Source: Stutzerimonas stutzeri (GTDB lineage Bacteria > Pseudomonadota > Gammaproteobacteria > Pseudomonadales > Pseudomonadaceae). Taken from it: a stretch of DNA of 64,000 nt. Location: assembly GCF_024448715.1 (NCBI RefSeq), contig NZ_JAMOHZ010000007.1:124001-188000 (forward strand), read 5' to 3'. The translations under genes were made by a program, and so were the position numbers. Under the pieces are notes generated by a model. It ran no database searches. It was given only the letters and a program-made list of their open reading frames with translations, and had not been told where the DNA came from. Shown piece by piece: positions 10,497 through 20,858 of the stretch (positions are counted from its first letter, which is position 1; the number at the start of each line of letters is the position of its first letter).

Positions 10497-11488
10497 GCTG
10501 GCTGACTCCTGAAGTGATCGACGTGATCATCGCCGTCGTCAAGGCGCTGGTGATCATGCTGGCAGTGGTGGTGTGCGGCGCCTTGCTGAGCTTCGTCGAA
10601 CGCCGCCTGCTGGGCTGGTGGCAGGACCGCTACGGTCCCAACCGCGTCGGGCCGTTCGGCATGTTTCAGATCGCTGCCGACATGCTGAAGATGTTCTTCA
10701 AGGAGGACTGGAACCCGCCGTTCTCAGACCGCCTGATCTTCACCCTGGCGCCGGTGGTGGCGATGAGCTCGCTGCTGATCGCTTTCGTCATCGTGCCGGT
10801 CACCCCGACCTGGGGCGTGGCGGACCTGAACATCGGCCTGCTGTTCTTCTTCGCCATGGCCGGCCTCACGGTATATGCGGTGCTGTTCGCCGGCTGGGCG
10901 AGCAACAACAAGTTCGCCCTGCTCGGCGCCCTTCGCGCCTCGGCGCAGACGGTGTCCTACGAGGTGTTCCTCGGTCTGTCGCTGATGGGTATCGTCGCCC
11001 AGGTCGGTTCGTTCAACATGCGCGACATCGTCGAGTACCAGCAGCAGAACCTGTGGTTCATCATTCCGCAGTTCCTCGGCTTCTGTACCTTCTTCATCGC
11101 TGGCGTCGCGGTCACTCACCGCCACCCCTTCGACCAGCCGGAAGCCGAGCAGGAGCTGGCCGACGGTTACCACGTCGAGTATGCCGGGATGAAGTGGGGC
11201 ATGTTCTTCGTCGGCGAGTACATCGGCATCGTGACCATCTCGGCACTGCTGACCACGCTGTTCTTCGGCGGCTGGCACGGTCCGTTCCTCGACACGTTGC
11301 CCTGGCTGTCGTTCTTCTATTTCGCGATCAAGACCGGTTTCTTCATCATGCTGTTCGTGCTGTTGCGCGCCTCGCTGCCGCGCCCGCGCTACGACCAGGT
11401 GATGGCCTTCGGCTGGAAATTCTGCCTGCCGCTGACCCTGATCAACCTGCTGGTGACCGGCGCACTTGTGCTGGCCGCGGCCCAGTAA
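10493..11488 (+). CDS. nuoH: NADH-quinone oxidoreductase subunit H
   Basis: A 331-residue multi-helix membrane subunit that forms the base of the quinone chamber and the first part of the proton path. Family motifs include [19 protein letters not shown] in the first loop and [20 protein letters not shown] in the acidic loop. Helices are evident throughout. The next gene, nuoI, starts 12 bases downstream behind AAGGAG. Confidence 0.97.
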   Translation: MSWLTPEVIDVIIAVVKALVIMLAVVVCGALLSFVERRLLGWWQDRYGPNRVGPFGMFQIAADMLKMFFKEDWNPPFSDRLIFTLAPVVAMSSLLIAFVIVPVTPTWGVADLNIGLLFFFAMAGLTVYAVLFAGWASNNKFALLGALRASAQTVSYEVFLGLSLMGIVAQVGSFNMRDIVEYQQQNLWFIIPQFLGFCTFFIAGVAVTHRHPFDQPEAEQELADGYHVEYAGMKWGMFFVGEYIGIVTISALLTTLFFGGWHGPFLDTLPWLSFFYFAIKTGFFIMLFVLLRASLPRPRYDQVMAFGWKFCLPLTLINLLVTGALVLAAAQ

Positions 11489-11500
11489 GGAGAGAATTCG

Positions 11501-12049
11501 ATGTTCAAGTACATTGGCGCGGTGCTCCACGGCACCTATACCCAGCTGCGTAGCCTGGTGATGATCTTCAGCCACGGCTTTCACAAGCGCGACACCCTGC
11601 AGTACCCGGAAGAGCAGGTCTACCTGCCGCCACGCTATCGCGGTCGCATCGTGCTGACGCGCGACCCCGACGGCGAAGAGCGCTGCGTGGCCTGCAACCT
11701 CTGCGCGGTGGCCTGCCCGGTGGGCTGCATCTCGTTGCAGAAGGCCGAGACCGACGAAGGCCGCTGGTATCCCGAGTTCTTCCGCATCAACTTCTCGCGC
11801 TGCATTTTCTGCGGCCTCTGCGAGGAAGCCTGCCCGACCAACGCGATCCAGCTCACACCCGATTTCGAGATGGGTGAATACAAGCGTCAGGACCTGGTGT
11901 ACGAGAAGGAAGATCTGCTGATTTCCGGCACCGGCAAATATCACGACTACAACTTCTACCGCGTCTCGGGCCTGGCCATTGCAGGCAAGCCGAAGGGCGC
12001 GGCGCAGAACGAAGCCGAGCCGATCAACGTCAAGGGGTTGTTGCCATGA
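11501..12049 (+). CDS. nuoI: NADH-quinone oxidoreductase subunit I
   Basis: A 182-residue ferredoxin-type subunit with two [4Fe-4S] clusters, N6a and N6b, feeding N2 in NuoB. The two complete cysteine sets are [15 protein letters not shown] and [15 protein letters not shown]. An amphipathic N-terminal helix probably lies along the membrane. It is preceded by AAGGAGAG. A 91-base gap containing a C-rich/G-rich repeat separates it from nuoJ. Confidence 0.98.
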   Translation: MFKYIGAVLHGTYTQLRSLVMIFSHGFHKRDTLQYPEEQVYLPPRYRGRIVLTRDPDGEERCVACNLCAVACPVGCISLQKAETDEGRWYPEFFRINFSRCIFCGLCEEACPTNAIQLTPDFEMGEYKRQDLVYEKEDLLISGTGKYHDYNFYRVSGLAIAGKPKGAAQNEAEPINVKGLLP

Positions 12050-12074
12050 TGACTCGGAGTCGCCAGAGACATTT

Positions 12075-12110
12075 CCCCCTCACCCCAACCCTCACCCAAG
12101 GGGAGAGGGA
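12075..12110. repeat. C-rich/G-rich imperfect palindrome between nuoI and nuoJ
   Basis: A run of CCCCCTCACCCC followed about ten bases later by GGGGAGAGGGA can fold into an imperfect stem. From memory, very similar CCCTCTCCCC...GGGGAGAGGG sequences are dispersed between genes in pseudomonads and xanthomonads. Here it sits inside an operon, so it is probably transcribed. Confidence 0.45.
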
Positions 12111-12140
12111 GCAGTTCGCGCCTGAATCGAGGTTCTGCTG

Positions 12141-12641
12141 ATGGAATTCGCCTTCTACTTTTCCGCCGGCGTGGCGGTGGTCGCCACGCTAAGGGTAATC
12201 ACCGGCAGCAATCCAGTGCACGCCCTGCTTTACCTGATCACCTCGCTGCTGGCCGTGTCGATGTGTTTCTTCGCTCTCGGCGCGCCCTTTGCCGGCGCGC
12301 TGGAAATCATTGTCTATGCCGGCGCCATTATGGTGCTCTTCGTGTTCGTGGTGATGATGCTCAACCTGGGCCGCAACACCGCTGGCCAGGAGCGCGCCTG
12401 GATGGCGCCGCGCGTGTGGATCGGCCCGTCGCTGTTGGCGACGATTCTCCTCGCGCAGCTGCTCTGGGCGTTGTTCTCGGCGCCCGAATACGCGCCCGCA
12501 GGCCTGACCACAGTCGGGCCCAAGGAAGTCGGCATTGCCCTGTTCGGGCCTTATCTGCTGGCCGTCGAGCTGGCCTCCATGCTGCTGCTGGCAGCACTGG
12601 TCGCAGCCTTCCACCTGGGCCGCCACGAGGCGAAGGAGTAA
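12141..12641 (+). CDS. nuoJ: NADH-quinone oxidoreductase subunit J
   Basis: A 166-residue membrane subunit with five hydrophobic helices. The conserved helix [20 protein letters not shown] carries the glutamate and the pi-bulge region of the proton-coupling E-channel. It begins with [10 protein letters not shown]-type sequence usual for NuoJ. Only two bases separate its stop from the nuoK ATG. Confidence 0.97.
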   Translation: MEFAFYFSAGVAVVATLRVITGSNPVHALLYLITSLLAVSMCFFALGAPFAGALEIIVYAGAIMVLFVFVVMMLNLGRNTAGQERAWMAPRVWIGPSLLATILLAQLLWALFSAPEYAPAGLTTVGPKEVGIALFGPYLLAVELASMLLLAALVAAFHLGRHEAKE

Positions 12642-12643
12642 GC

Positions 12644-12952
12644 ATGCATTCGATTCCAATGGAGCACGGTCTGGCCATCGCCGCCGTGCTGTTCTGCCTG
12701 GGCCTGGTCGGCCTGATGGTTCGACGCAACATCCTGTTCATGCTGATGAGCCTGGAAGTAATGATGAACGCCGCAGGTCTGGCCTTTGTCGTGGCTGGTA
12801 GCCGCTGGGAGCAGCCGGATGGGCAGATCATGTTCATCCTGGTAATTACCCTCGCCGCCGCCGAGGCCTCCATAGGCCTGGCGATCCTGCTGCAGCTGTA
12901 TCGCCGCTTCAACACCCTCGATGTCGATGCTGCAAGCGAGATGCGCGGATGA
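12644..12952 (+). CDS. nuoK: NADH-quinone oxidoreductase subunit K
   Basis: A 102-residue subunit with three transmembrane helices. The two channel glutamates are in [12 protein letters not shown] and [12 protein letters not shown]. The start was set at 12644 ([14 protein letters not shown]) because this gives the usual 100-102 residue NuoK, with GAAGGAG ending a few bases upstream inside the end of nuoJ. It overlaps nuoL by four bases (12949-12952). Confidence 0.97.
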   Translation: MHSIPMEHGLAIAAVLFCLGLVGLMVRRNILFMLMSLEVMMNAAGLAFVVAGSRWEQPDGQIMFILVITLAAAEASIGLAILLQLYRRFNTLDVDAASEMRG

Positions 12953-14793
12953 ACCTACTATTCCTGACCTTCGTTTTCCCGCTGCTCGGCTATTTCCTGC
13001 TGGCCTTCTCGCGCGGGCGCATCTCCGAAAACCTGGCGGCCGTGATCGGTGTCGGTTCGATCGGCCTGTCGGCGTTGATCAGCGCCCTGTGCATCTGGCA
13101 ATTCAACACCTCGCCACCGGAGGGCGGCGTGTTCAGCCAGCACCTGTGGCAGTGGCTGGACGTTGCGGGCTTCAGCGTCGCCTTCGGGCTGCATCTGGAC
13201 GGCCTGTCGCTGACCATGCTCGGCGTGGTCACCGGCGTTGGCTTTCTGATCCACCTGTTCGCCAGCTGGTACATGCGCGGCGAAGAGGGCTACTCGCGCT
13301 TCTTCGCCTACACCAATCTGTTCATCTTCAGCATGTTGCTGTTGGTGCTGGGCGACAACCTGCTGCTGCTGTACTTCGGCTGGGAAGGCGTGGGGCTGTG
13401 CTCGTATTTGCTGATCGGCTTCTACTTCAAGGAGCGCAAGAACGGTAATGCCGCGCTCAAGGCCTTCATCGTCACCCGCGTGGGCGACGTGCTTATGGCC
13501 TTCGGCTTGTTCATTCTGTTCGTCCAGCTTGGCACCCTCAATATCCAGGAGTTGCTAGTGCTGGCGCCGCAGAAGTTCGCCAGCGGTGATCTCTGGATCA
13601 CTCTGGCGACCCTGGCGCTGCTCGGCGGCGCCGTGGGCAAGTCCGCGCAATTGCCGCTGCAAACCTGGCTGGCCGACGCCATGGCCGGTCCGACTCCGGT
13701 GTCCGCACTGATCCACGCAGCGACGATGGTCACTGCCGGCGTCTACCTGATCGCCCGCACGCACGGCCTGTTCCTGCTGGCGCCGGACGTGCTGGAACTG
13801 GTGGGCATCGTCGGTGGCGTGACCCTGGTGCTGGCCGGCTTCGCCGCGCTGGTGCAAACCGACATCAAGCGCATCCTCGCCTACTCGACCATGAGCCAGA
13901 TCGGCTACATGTTCCTGGCCCTGGGCGTCGGCGCCTGGGATGCGGCGATCTTCCACCTGATGACCCACGCCTTCTTCAAAGCGCTGCTGTTCCTCGCCTC
14001 CGGCTCGGTGATCAACGCCTGCCACCACGAGCAGAACATCTTCCGAATGGGCGGGCTGTGGAAGAAGCTGCCACTGGCCTACGCCAGCTTCATCGTCGGC
14101 GGCTCGGCCCTCGCTGCTTTGCCGCTGATCACGGCCGGTTTCTATTCCAAGGACGAGATTCTCTGGGAAGCCTTCGCCAGTAATCACAGCGGCTTGCTTT
14201 ACGCCGGCTTGGCCGGTGCGTTCCTGACCTCGCTGTACACCTTCCGACTGATCTTCATCGCCTTTCACGGCGAAGCGAAGACCGAGGCGCATGCCGGGCG
14301 CGGCCTGGCTCACAACCTGCCGTTGGTGGTGCTGATCGTGCTCTCCACGTTCGTCGGCGCGCTGATCGTGCCGCCGCTGGCCGGCTTGCTGCCGCAGAGC
14401 GTCGGCCATGCCGGTGGTGAAGCCAAGCACAGCCTGGAGATCGCCTCCGGCGCCATCGCTCTGGCCGGCATCCTGCTTGCCGCCATGCTGTTCCTCGGCA
14501 AGCGCGGCCTGGTCAGCGCCATCGCGCAAAGCGCGCCGGGGCGTTTCCTCTCGGCCTGGTGGTACGCCGCCTGGGGCTTCGACTGGCTTTACGACAAGCT
14601 TTTCGTGCAGCCCTACCTCTGGCTCACCCGCCTGCTGGGCCGCGACCCCATCGACGCCACCATCGGATTGGTACCGCGTACGGCACGGGGCAGCCATGTG
14701 CTGCTGAGCCGCAGCGAAACCGGCCAGTTGCGCTGGTACACCCTGTCCATCGTTGGCGGAGCCGTGCTGTTGCTCGGCATCGTTCTGCTCTGA
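12949..14793 (+). CDS. nuoL: NADH-quinone oxidoreductase subunit L
   Basis: A 614-residue antiporter-like proton-pumping subunit at the distal end of the membrane arm. Conserved signatures include [15 protein letters not shown], the lysine helix around [15 protein letters not shown] and [18 protein letters not shown]. The C terminus has the long amphipathic lateral helix region typical of NuoL. It overlaps nuoK at its start, and nuoM begins 22 bases after its stop. Confidence 0.97.
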   Translation: MNLLFLTFVFPLLGYFLLAFSRGRISENLAAVIGVGSIGLSALISALCIWQFNTSPPEGGVFSQHLWQWLDVAGFSVAFGLHLDGLSLTMLGVVTGVGFLIHLFASWYMRGEEGYSRFFAYTNLFIFSMLLLVLGDNLLLLYFGWEGVGLCSYLLIGFYFKERKNGNAALKAFIVTRVGDVLMAFGLFILFVQLGTLNIQELLVLAPQKFASGDLWITLATLALLGGAVGKSAQLPLQTWLADAMAGPTPVSALIHAATMVTAGVYLIARTHGLFLLAPDVLELVGIVGGVTLVLAGFAALVQTDIKRILAYSTMSQIGYMFLALGVGAWDAAIFHLMTHAFFKALLFLASGSVINACHHEQNIFRMGGLWKKLPLAYASFIVGGSALAALPLITAGFYSKDEILWEAFASNHSGLLYAGLAGAFLTSLYTFRLIFIAFHGEAKTEAHAGRGLAHNLPLVVLIVLSTFVGALIVPPLAGLLPQSVGHAGGEAKHSLEIASGAIALAGILLAAMLFLGKRGLVSAIAQSAPGRFLSAWWYAAWGFDWLYDKLFVQPYLWLTRLLGRDPIDATIGLVPRTARGSHVLLSRSETGQLRWYTLSIVGGAVLLLGIVLL

Positions 14794-14815
14794 ATTTGCG
14801 CAAGGATTCGAACTC

Positions 14816-16345
14816 GTGATTCTGCCCTGGCTAATCCTGATTCCATTCATCGGCGGCCTGCTCTGCTGGTTCGTCGAACGTTTCGACAAGAGCATGCCGC
14901 GCTGGATCGCTCTGCTCACCATGACGCTGCTGCTCGCGCTAGGCCTCTGGCTGTGGGCGGGCGGTAATTACCAGCTCGCCCCCGCACCTGGCGCCGAGGC
15001 CAACTGGGCGGTGGAATTCAAGCACGTCTGGATCGAGCGCTTCGGCATCAATCTGCACCTGGCGCTCGATGGCCTGTCGCTGCTGATGATCATGCTCACC
15101 GGCCTGCTCGGCGTGCTCTCGGTGCTCTGCTCCTGGAAGGAAATCCAGCGCCACGTCGGCTTCTTCCACCTCAACCTGATGTGGATTCTCGGCGGCGTGG
15201 TCGGGGTGTTCCTCGCCCTGGATCTGTTCCTGTTCTTCTTCTTCTGGGAAATGATGCTGGTACCGATGTACTTCCTCATCGCGCTCTGGGGTCACAGCTC
15301 GGAAGGCAAGCGCTCGCGGATCAACGCGGCGACCAAGTTCTTCATCTACACCCAGGCCAGCGGCCTGATCATGCTGGTGGCCATTCTCGGCCTGGTGCTG
15401 GCCAACTTCCACGACACCGGGGTGCTAACCTTCGACTACGAGCTGCTGCTCCAGGCCGACCTGGCACCGGGCGTCGAGTACCTGCTGATGCTGGGCTTCT
15501 TCATCGCCTTCGCGGTGAAATTCCCCATCGTGCCGCTGCACTCCTGGCTGCCCGATGCCCACGCCCAGGCGCCTACCGCCGGCTCTGTCGACCTGGCGGG
15601 GATTCTGCTGAAGACCGCCGCCTACGGCATGATCCGCTTCGCCCTGCCGCTGTTTCCCGACGCATCGATGGACTTCGCGCCCATCGCCATGGGCCTCGGC
15701 CTGCTCGGCGTGTTCTACGGTGCGGTGCTGTCGTTCGCGCAGACCGATATCAAGCGCCTGATCGCCTATTCCAGCGTCTCGCATATGGGCTTCGTGCTGA
15801 TCGGCATCTACTCGGGCAGCGAGCTTGCTCTGCAGGGCGCGGTGGTGCTGATGATCGCTCACGGTCTCTCGGCCGCAGCGCTGTTCATCCTCAGCGGCCA
15901 GCTCTATGAGCGTCTGCATACGCGAGACATGCGCGAAATGGGCGGTCTGTGGTCGCGCCTGCCATGGCTGCCGCCGCTGAGCCTGTTCTTCGCCGCTGCC
16001 TCGTTGGGGCTGCCCGGCACCGGCAACTTCATCGGTGAGTTCGTGGTGCTGTTCGGCGCCTTCGCCAACTCACCGTGGGTGGTGGTGATCGCCACCTTCG
16101 GGCTGGTGCTGTCATCCATCTACTCGCTGGCGATGATCCACCGCGCCTATTTCGGCCCGACCAAGGCCGAAGGGCTGCTGCAGGGTCTGGACGCACGCGA
16201 GATTGGCATGGTGCTGTTGCTAGCCGTACTGCTGGTGCTGCTCGGCGTCTATCCGCAGCCGGTCTTCGACACCTCGCTCGCCACCATGAACGGTGTGCAG
16301 CAATGGATCGATACCGCTTTCACCCCAACAGTTTCGGCCCGGTAG
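14816..16345 (+). CDS. nuoM: NADH-quinone oxidoreductase subunit M
   Basis: A 509-residue antiporter-like proton-pumping subunit. [20 protein letters not shown] and [16 protein letters not shown] are diagnostic, and the key glutamate lies in [17 protein letters not shown] place the start at the GTG at 14816: it gives the usual NuoM N terminus ([13 protein letters not shown]) and has AAGGA about ten bases upstream. In-frame sequence upstream belongs to the end of nuoL. Confidence 0.96.
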   Translation: MILPWLILIPFIGGLLCWFVERFDKSMPRWIALLTMTLLLALGLWLWAGGNYQLAPAPGAEANWAVEFKHVWIERFGINLHLALDGLSLLMIMLTGLLGVLSVLCSWKEIQRHVGFFHLNLMWILGGVVGVFLALDLFLFFFFWEMMLVPMYFLIALWGHSSEGKRSRINAATKFFIYTQASGLIMLVAILGLVLANFHDTGVLTFDYELLLQADLAPGVEYLLMLGFFIAFAVKFPIVPLHSWLPDAHAQAPTAGSVDLAGILLKTAAYGMIRFALPLFPDASMDFAPIAMGLGLLGVFYGAVLSFAQTDIKRLIAYSSVSHMGFVLIGIYSGSELALQGAVVLMIAHGLSAAALFILSGQLYERLHTRDMREMGGLWSRLPWLPPLSLFFAAASLGLPGTGNFIGEFVVLFGAFANSPWVVVIATFGLVLSSIYSLAMIHRAYFGPTKAEGLLQGLDAREIGMVLLLAVLLVLLGVYPQPVFDTSLATMNGVQQWIDTAFTPTVSAR

Positions 16346-16352
16346 TCTCGCT

Positions 16353-17822
16353 ATGGAATTCACACAGCAACACTTCATCGCCCTGCTGCCCTTGCTGATC
16401 ACCGGCGCCACCGCCATCGCGGTGATGCTGGCCATCGCCTGGCGGCGCAACCACGGGTTCAGTTTCATCGTCACTTCGGTGGGCCTCACGCTCGCCCTGT
16501 TGTCGATAGTGCCGGCACTGCAGATCGGCGCACTGGATGTAACGCCGCTGCTGCGACTGGACCCCTTCGCTCACTTCTATAGCGCCGTGGTGCTGGTGGC
16601 GACACTGGCTTGCGTGACCCTGGCCCACGCTTACTTGGGCGAGAAAGCCGGCTCCGACGGCTTCCCGGGCAATCGCGAGGAGCTCTACCTGCTGATGGCG
16701 CTGTCGGCAGCAGGCGGGTTGGTGCTGGTCAGTGCGCAACACTTAGCCAGCTTCTTCATTGGTCTGGAACTGCTCTCGGTGCCGGTTTACGGGCTGGTTG
16801 CCTACGCTTTCTTCAACAAGCGCTCGCTGGAAGCCGGCATCAAGTACATGGTGCTTTCCGCCGCCGCCAGCGCCTTCCTGCTGTTCGGCATGGCGCTGCT
16901 TTATGCCGAATCGGGAAGCCTCAGCTTCGCCGGTCTCGGCGCCAGTCTAGCGGCGCAAGGTTCGTCCGTATTGGTGCAGGCCGGCATCGGCATGATGCTG
17001 ATCGGTCTCGGCTTCAAGCTTTCGCTGGCCCCCTTCCACCTGTGGACGCCGGACGTCTACGAGGGCGCACCGGCTCCAGTGGCCACCTTCCTCGCCACCG
17101 TCAGCAAGGTGGCGGTGTTCGCGGTGCTGCTGCGCCTGTATCAGCTGTCGCCGGCCACCAGCGGCGGCTGGCTGAACGATGCGCTGAGCCTGATCGCTAT
17201 CGCCTCGATCCTGATCGGCAACCTGCTGGCGCTGAACCAGAGCAATCTCAAGCGCCTGCTGGGTTATTCGTCCATCGCCCATTTCGGCTACCTGCTGGTC
17301 GCTCTGATCGCCAGCAAGGGCCTGGCGGTGGAAGCCATCGGTGTGTACCTGGTGTCCTATGTGCTGACCACGCTGGGCGCATTCGGCGTAATCACTTTGA
17401 TGTCGAGTCCCTTCCAGGGGCGTGATGCCGATGCGCTCTATGAGTACCGCGGGCTGTTCTGGCGCCGCCCTTACCTCACCGCCGTGCTCACCGTGATGAT
17501 GCTGTCGCTGGCCGGTATCCCGCTGACGGCAGGCTTCATCGGCAAGTTCTACGTGATCGCATCCGGTGTCGAATCCGAGCTGTGGTGGTTGCTGGGCGCG
17601 CTGATCATCGGCAGTGCCGTGGGCCTGTTCTATTATCTGCGGGTGATGGTGACGCTGTATCTGGTCGAGCCGGGCATTCGCCGCCACGACGCTCCGATCA
17701 ATTGGGGACAGCGTGCGGGAGGTGTTATGTTGCTGGCGATTGCGGTGTTGGCGTTCTTCCTGGGGGTTTATCCGCAGCCGTTGTTGGAACTGGTGCAGCA
17801 GGCAGGATTGGCGGTGCTCTGA
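16353..17822 (+). CDS. nuoN: NADH-quinone oxidoreductase subunit N
   Basis: A 489-residue antiporter-like proton-pumping subunit next to NuoK and the last gene of the operon. Motifs include [36 protein letters not shown] and [20 protein letters not shown]. The ATG at 16353 gives the normal N terminus, seven bases after the nuoM stop. A strong terminator follows at 17842. Confidence 0.97.
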   Translation: MEFTQQHFIALLPLLITGATAIAVMLAIAWRRNHGFSFIVTSVGLTLALLSIVPALQIGALDVTPLLRLDPFAHFYSAVVLVATLACVTLAHAYLGEKAGSDGFPGNREELYLLMALSAAGGLVLVSAQHLASFFIGLELLSVPVYGLVAYAFFNKRSLEAGIKYMVLSAAASAFLLFGMALLYAESGSLSFAGLGASLAAQGSSVLVQAGIGMMLIGLGFKLSLAPFHLWTPDVYEGAPAPVATFLATVSKVAVFAVLLRLYQLSPATSGGWLNDALSLIAIASILIGNLLALNQSNLKRLLGYSSIAHFGYLLVALIASKGLAVEAIGVYLVSYVLTTLGAFGVITLMSSPFQGRDADALYEYRGLFWRRPYLTAVLTVMMLSLAGIPLTAGFIGKFYVIASGVESELWWLLGALIIGSAVGLFYYLRVMVTLYLVEPGIRRHDAPINWGQRAGGVMLLAIAVLAFFLGVYPQPLLELVQQAGLAVL

Positions 17823-17841
17823 CGCGCGCTGCTCAGCAGAT

Positions 17842-17872
17842 AAAAAGCGCCCCGACTAGTCGGGGCTTTTTT
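17842..17872 (+). terminator. Rho-independent terminator of the nuo operon
   Basis: The perfect palindrome CCCCGACTAGTCGGGG (17850-17865) is followed by C and six T, 20 bases after the nuoN stop. Confidence 0.9.
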
Positions 17873-17873
17873 G

Positions 17874-18290
17874 CGTCACCCTGGCGCTCTCTCGCCTGTG
17901 CGAAAGAGAAAGGTGGGTAATTTTTGCTAAAGCACTGGGGTTGATACTGGACTGGTAATTCTGGGTGTTTCTGCTAGTTGAAAGTTTTGTTCCAAGCCGA
18001 TCATCGAGTGGCCTGATTGCGTGGTTTCGCCCTGCTGGGCGAGTCACTTTTTCCAATCGCTGAAAAAGTAACCAAAAAAGCTTGCCCCGACATACGGCCC
18101 TGCGCTGCGCGAAGGGTTCGTTCGCTCCATCGCCGCTCCGAGGGTCGCCGTACAAGGGCCATCCATGGCCCTTTACGGCTCTCGCCGCGTCCCTGCGGCT
18201 CGTCCCTCTGCGCAACGATTCTGCTCACCCTCCTGAAGGGCGTTTCGCGTCGCCTGATAGCTCGTGCAAAAAAAAATAATCCATACATCA
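17874..18290. repeat. Interspersed Pseudomonas-type intergenic repeat region
   Basis: This part of the 639-base gap between nuoN and the exporter gene holds no convincing gene. It includes a near-perfect inverted repeat (GTCACTTTTTC around 18043 and GAAAAAGTAACC ending at 18073) followed by runs such as GGGCCATCCATGGCCC and TCGCCGCGTCCCTGCGGCTC. From memory, this module recurs between genes in many pseudomonad genomes and produces overlapping phantom reading frames. The open frame at 18017-18409 has no recognisable domain and is better explained as part of the repeat. The stretch 18291-18407 is AT-richer, with nothing I recognise. Confidence 0.6.
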
Positions 18291-18407
18291 GAAGTGCTAG
18301 CACACGCCGCAAGCGGTTTGACATTGAACTCAAGATCCCGCCAAACGACATTAACACCTCAATAGTCAGTTCAGTCTCAAACTATGCTCCTGATACCCAT
18401 GAAGAAT

Positions 18408-18438
18408 AAAAAAAGCCCGCATCTTGCGATGCGAGCTT
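18408..18438 (-). terminator. Terminator of the RND exporter operon
   Basis: Read on the minus strand, AAGCTCGCATC GCAA GATGCGGGCTT forms a hairpin with one mismatch, followed by seven T. It lies 24 bases beyond the exporter stop codon. Confidence 0.85.
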
Positions 18439-18461
18439 CAAGCGCCCAAGCAACGCCGATA

Positions 18462-20840
18462 TCAGTGCGCTAGCAACGACCCCCCAACCTTACCCGCCAG
18501 CTTCTCCGGCTTGATCAGGAAACGCGCCAGAGCCGGCAACAGCCACAACGCGCCGAACATGTTGACGATGAACATGAAGGTCAGCATCAAGCCCATATCC
18601 GCTTGGAATTTGATCGCCGAGAACATCCAGGTCGCCACACCGATGGCCAGGCACAGACCGGTGAACAGCACCGCTTTACCGGTCGATTTCAGCGTTTCGT
18701 AATAAGCTTCCTGCAGGGGCAGTCCCGCGCGCAGGAAGCTTTCCAGACGGCTATAGATATAGATGCCGTAATCCACACCGATACCTACGCCCAGCGCAAT
18801 CACCGGCAACGTTGCCACCTTCATACCGATGCCCAGGAATGCCATCAACGCGTTGCCGAGGATCGACGTCAGGATCAGCGGCAGGACGATGCAAATGGTG
18901 GCGGGTATCGAGCGGAAGGTAATCAGACACATACCCGCCACGCAGATATAAACCAAGGTGAGAATGGTCAGCTCGGACTTGGCGATTACCTCATTCGTCG
19001 CTGCCTCGATCCCAGCGTTCCCCGCAGCAAGCAGGAACTCCAGCCCTTCACGATTGTTTTCCTCGGCGAAGACTTCGACCGCGGCAACAACCCGCTTGAG
19101 TGTTTCGGCCTTGTGGTCGTTGAGGAAGACCATGACCGGTGCCACCGAACAATCGGAGTTGTACAGCCCCTCGGCACGCGAGATCGAGTTATTCAAGACA
19201 TGCTGGTTACGCGACAGGGTTTCCCATTTCAGGCTGCCCTCGTTCATACCCTTGATGCCCTGACGAGCGACAGTGACCATCGACACCGCCGACTGCACGC
19301 CCGGTGTGTTTTCCATTTTCCAGGTCAGCTCGTCCATCGCAGCGAGCGTGTCGTAGTGGGAACAGCCCTCAGGAGCGGTCTTGACCATCACCACCAGTAC
19401 GTCCGAACTGGTCGAGTAGTTATTGATGACAAAATCGTTGTCCTGGTTGTAGCGAGAATCCGGACGCAGTTCGGGTGCACCCTGATCCAGGTCGCCTACC
19501 TGAAGGTTCTGCTTTTGGTACCAGAAGCCGCCAACCGCAACCACCAGCGCCAGCACCACTGAAATCGGCGCCACCTTGGGATGGGCAAAATTCGACAGCG
19601 CTCGCCAGAACGGATGCTCCGTGCGGGCGTCTTTCTTGCTGCGCTCGACGGCTTTCTTGCTGATCCCGAGATAAGAGATCGCTACCGGCAACAGGATCAG
19701 GTTGGTAAATACAATCACCGCGACGCCGATGGACGCGCCAATGGCCAGCTCGCGGATCACCCCGATATCGATAATTAGCAACGTGATGAAGCCGACGGCA
19801 TCGGCAAGGATCGCAATCATTCCCGGCAGGAACAATTGACGGAACGTCCGCCGTGCAGCGATCAGTGCGTTGTCCGCCTCACCCGATTGCAAGGCGATAC
19901 CGTTGATCTTCTGCACGCCATGGGAAATACCGATGGCGAAGATCAGGAACGGCACCAGCATCGAATACGGATCCAGGCCGAAGCCGGCCAGATTCATCAG
20001 ACCCAGCTGCCAGCCCACCGCAATAAGAGTGGTCACCAATACCGAAATAGTGCTGCGAATACACCGCGTGAACCAGTACAGCAGTACAAGTGTGATCAGA
20101 AAAGCGATGGCGAAGAACACCACCACCATCAGCAATCCATCGATCAGATCACCAACCTTCTTGGCGAAACCGACAATATGGATCTCGACATTGGGGTTCT
20201 GCAGTTCGTACTTGTCGCGGATCTTTTCTTCCAGCTCGTGGGAAAATTTCTGGTAATCCAGGCTAATCAGCTTGCTTTGGTCGTTCGGATCCGAATAGGA
20301 CTCCTGCAACGGAATATCGATGATCGAGGATTTGAAATTGTTGGCGACCAGACGGCCGACTTGTCCGGACTTCAATACGTTGTTGCGCAATTCGTTCAGG
20401 CTGCCCTCGGAACCGTCATAGGTCTGAGGAATGACCTCACCGCCGTCGAAGCCCTCTTCGGTCACTTCAGTCCAGCGCACACTGGGACTCCACAAGGATT
20501 TCATCCCGGATCGATCGACACCTGGGATGTAGAAAGCCTCGTCATGGATCTGCCGCAGCGTTTCCATGTATTCCTTGGTGAAAATATTGCCTTCCTTGGC
20601 CTCCACCGATATCCGCACGGTATTGCCGAGGTTGGCCAAGTCATTCCTGAACTCGATCATCTTCTGGATATAGGGATGACTGAGCGGGATCATTTTCTCG
20701 AAACTGGTCGACGGACGAACCTGAGAAGCCTGATAAAAAAGAAAGATGCTGACCAGCAGGCACAGCAGGATGACGACTGGCCTGTTGTTGAATATCAGCC
20801 GTTCCAGGAACGTGGCCTTGTCTTGATGATGTTTACTCAT
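18462..20840 (-). CDS. RND superfamily (MMPL-type) exporter
   Basis: A 792-residue inner-membrane protein with the two-fold RND layout: a first helix at about 20-40, a large periplasmic domain, a bundle of five to six helices (about 235-400), then the repeat of the same pattern with the second bundle at about 630-780 (including LPVIALGVGIGVDYGIYIYS, which carries the acidic proton-relay position). Such proteins move lipids, hydrophobic compounds or hopanoids rather than classical drugs, and often work without an AcrA/TolC pair. The start has GGGGGAAA upstream. It lies 18 bases after the YCF48-like gene and is probably co-transcribed with it. Substrate unknown. Confidence 0.85.
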   Translation of the reverse strand: MSKHHQDKATFLERLIFNNRPVVILLCLLVSIFLFYQASQVRPSTSFEKMIPLSHPYIQKMIEFRNDLANLGNTVRISVEAKEGNIFTKEYMETLRQIHDEAFYIPGVDRSGMKSLWSPSVRWTEVTEEGFDGGEVIPQTYDGSEGSLNELRNNVLKSGQVGRLVANNFKSSIIDIPLQESYSDPNDQSKLISLDYQKFSHELEEKIRDKYELQNPNVEIHIVGFAKKVGDLIDGLLMVVVFFAIAFLITLVLLYWFTRCIRSTISVLVTTLIAVGWQLGLMNLAGFGLDPYSMLVPFLIFAIGISHGVQKINGIALQSGEADNALIAARRTFRQLFLPGMIAILADAVGFITLLIIDIGVIRELAIGASIGVAVIVFTNLILLPVAISYLGISKKAVERSKKDARTEHPFWRALSNFAHPKVAPISVVLALVVAVGGFWYQKQNLQVGDLDQGAPELRPDSRYNQDNDFVINNYSTSSDVLVVMVKTAPEGCSHYDTLAAMDELTWKMENTPGVQSAVSMVTVARQGIKGMNEGSLKWETLSRNQHVLNNSISRAEGLYNSDCSVAPVMVFLNDHKAETLKRVVAAVEVFAEENNREGLEFLLAAGNAGIEAATNEVIAKSELTILTLVYICVAGMCLITFRSIPATICIVLPLILTSILGNALMAFLGIGMKVATLPVIALGVGIGVDYGIYIYSRLESFLRAGLPLQEAYYETLKSTGKAVLFTGLCLAIGVATWMFSAIKFQADMGLMLTFMFIVNMFGALWLLPALARFLIKPEKLAGKVGGSLLAH

Positions 20841-20858
20841 CGCTATTTCCCCCGACTA

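Noticed and set aside
13555-14922. 455-codon open frame antisense to nuoL
   Set aside because: Gln/Ala/Arg-rich antisense shadow without motifs.
18017-18409. 130-residue open frame after nuo
   Set aside because: It runs through a palindromic, dispersed-type repeat, has no ribosome site or domain, and the composition (Arg/Ser/Pro-rich) is that of repeat-derived phantom proteins.
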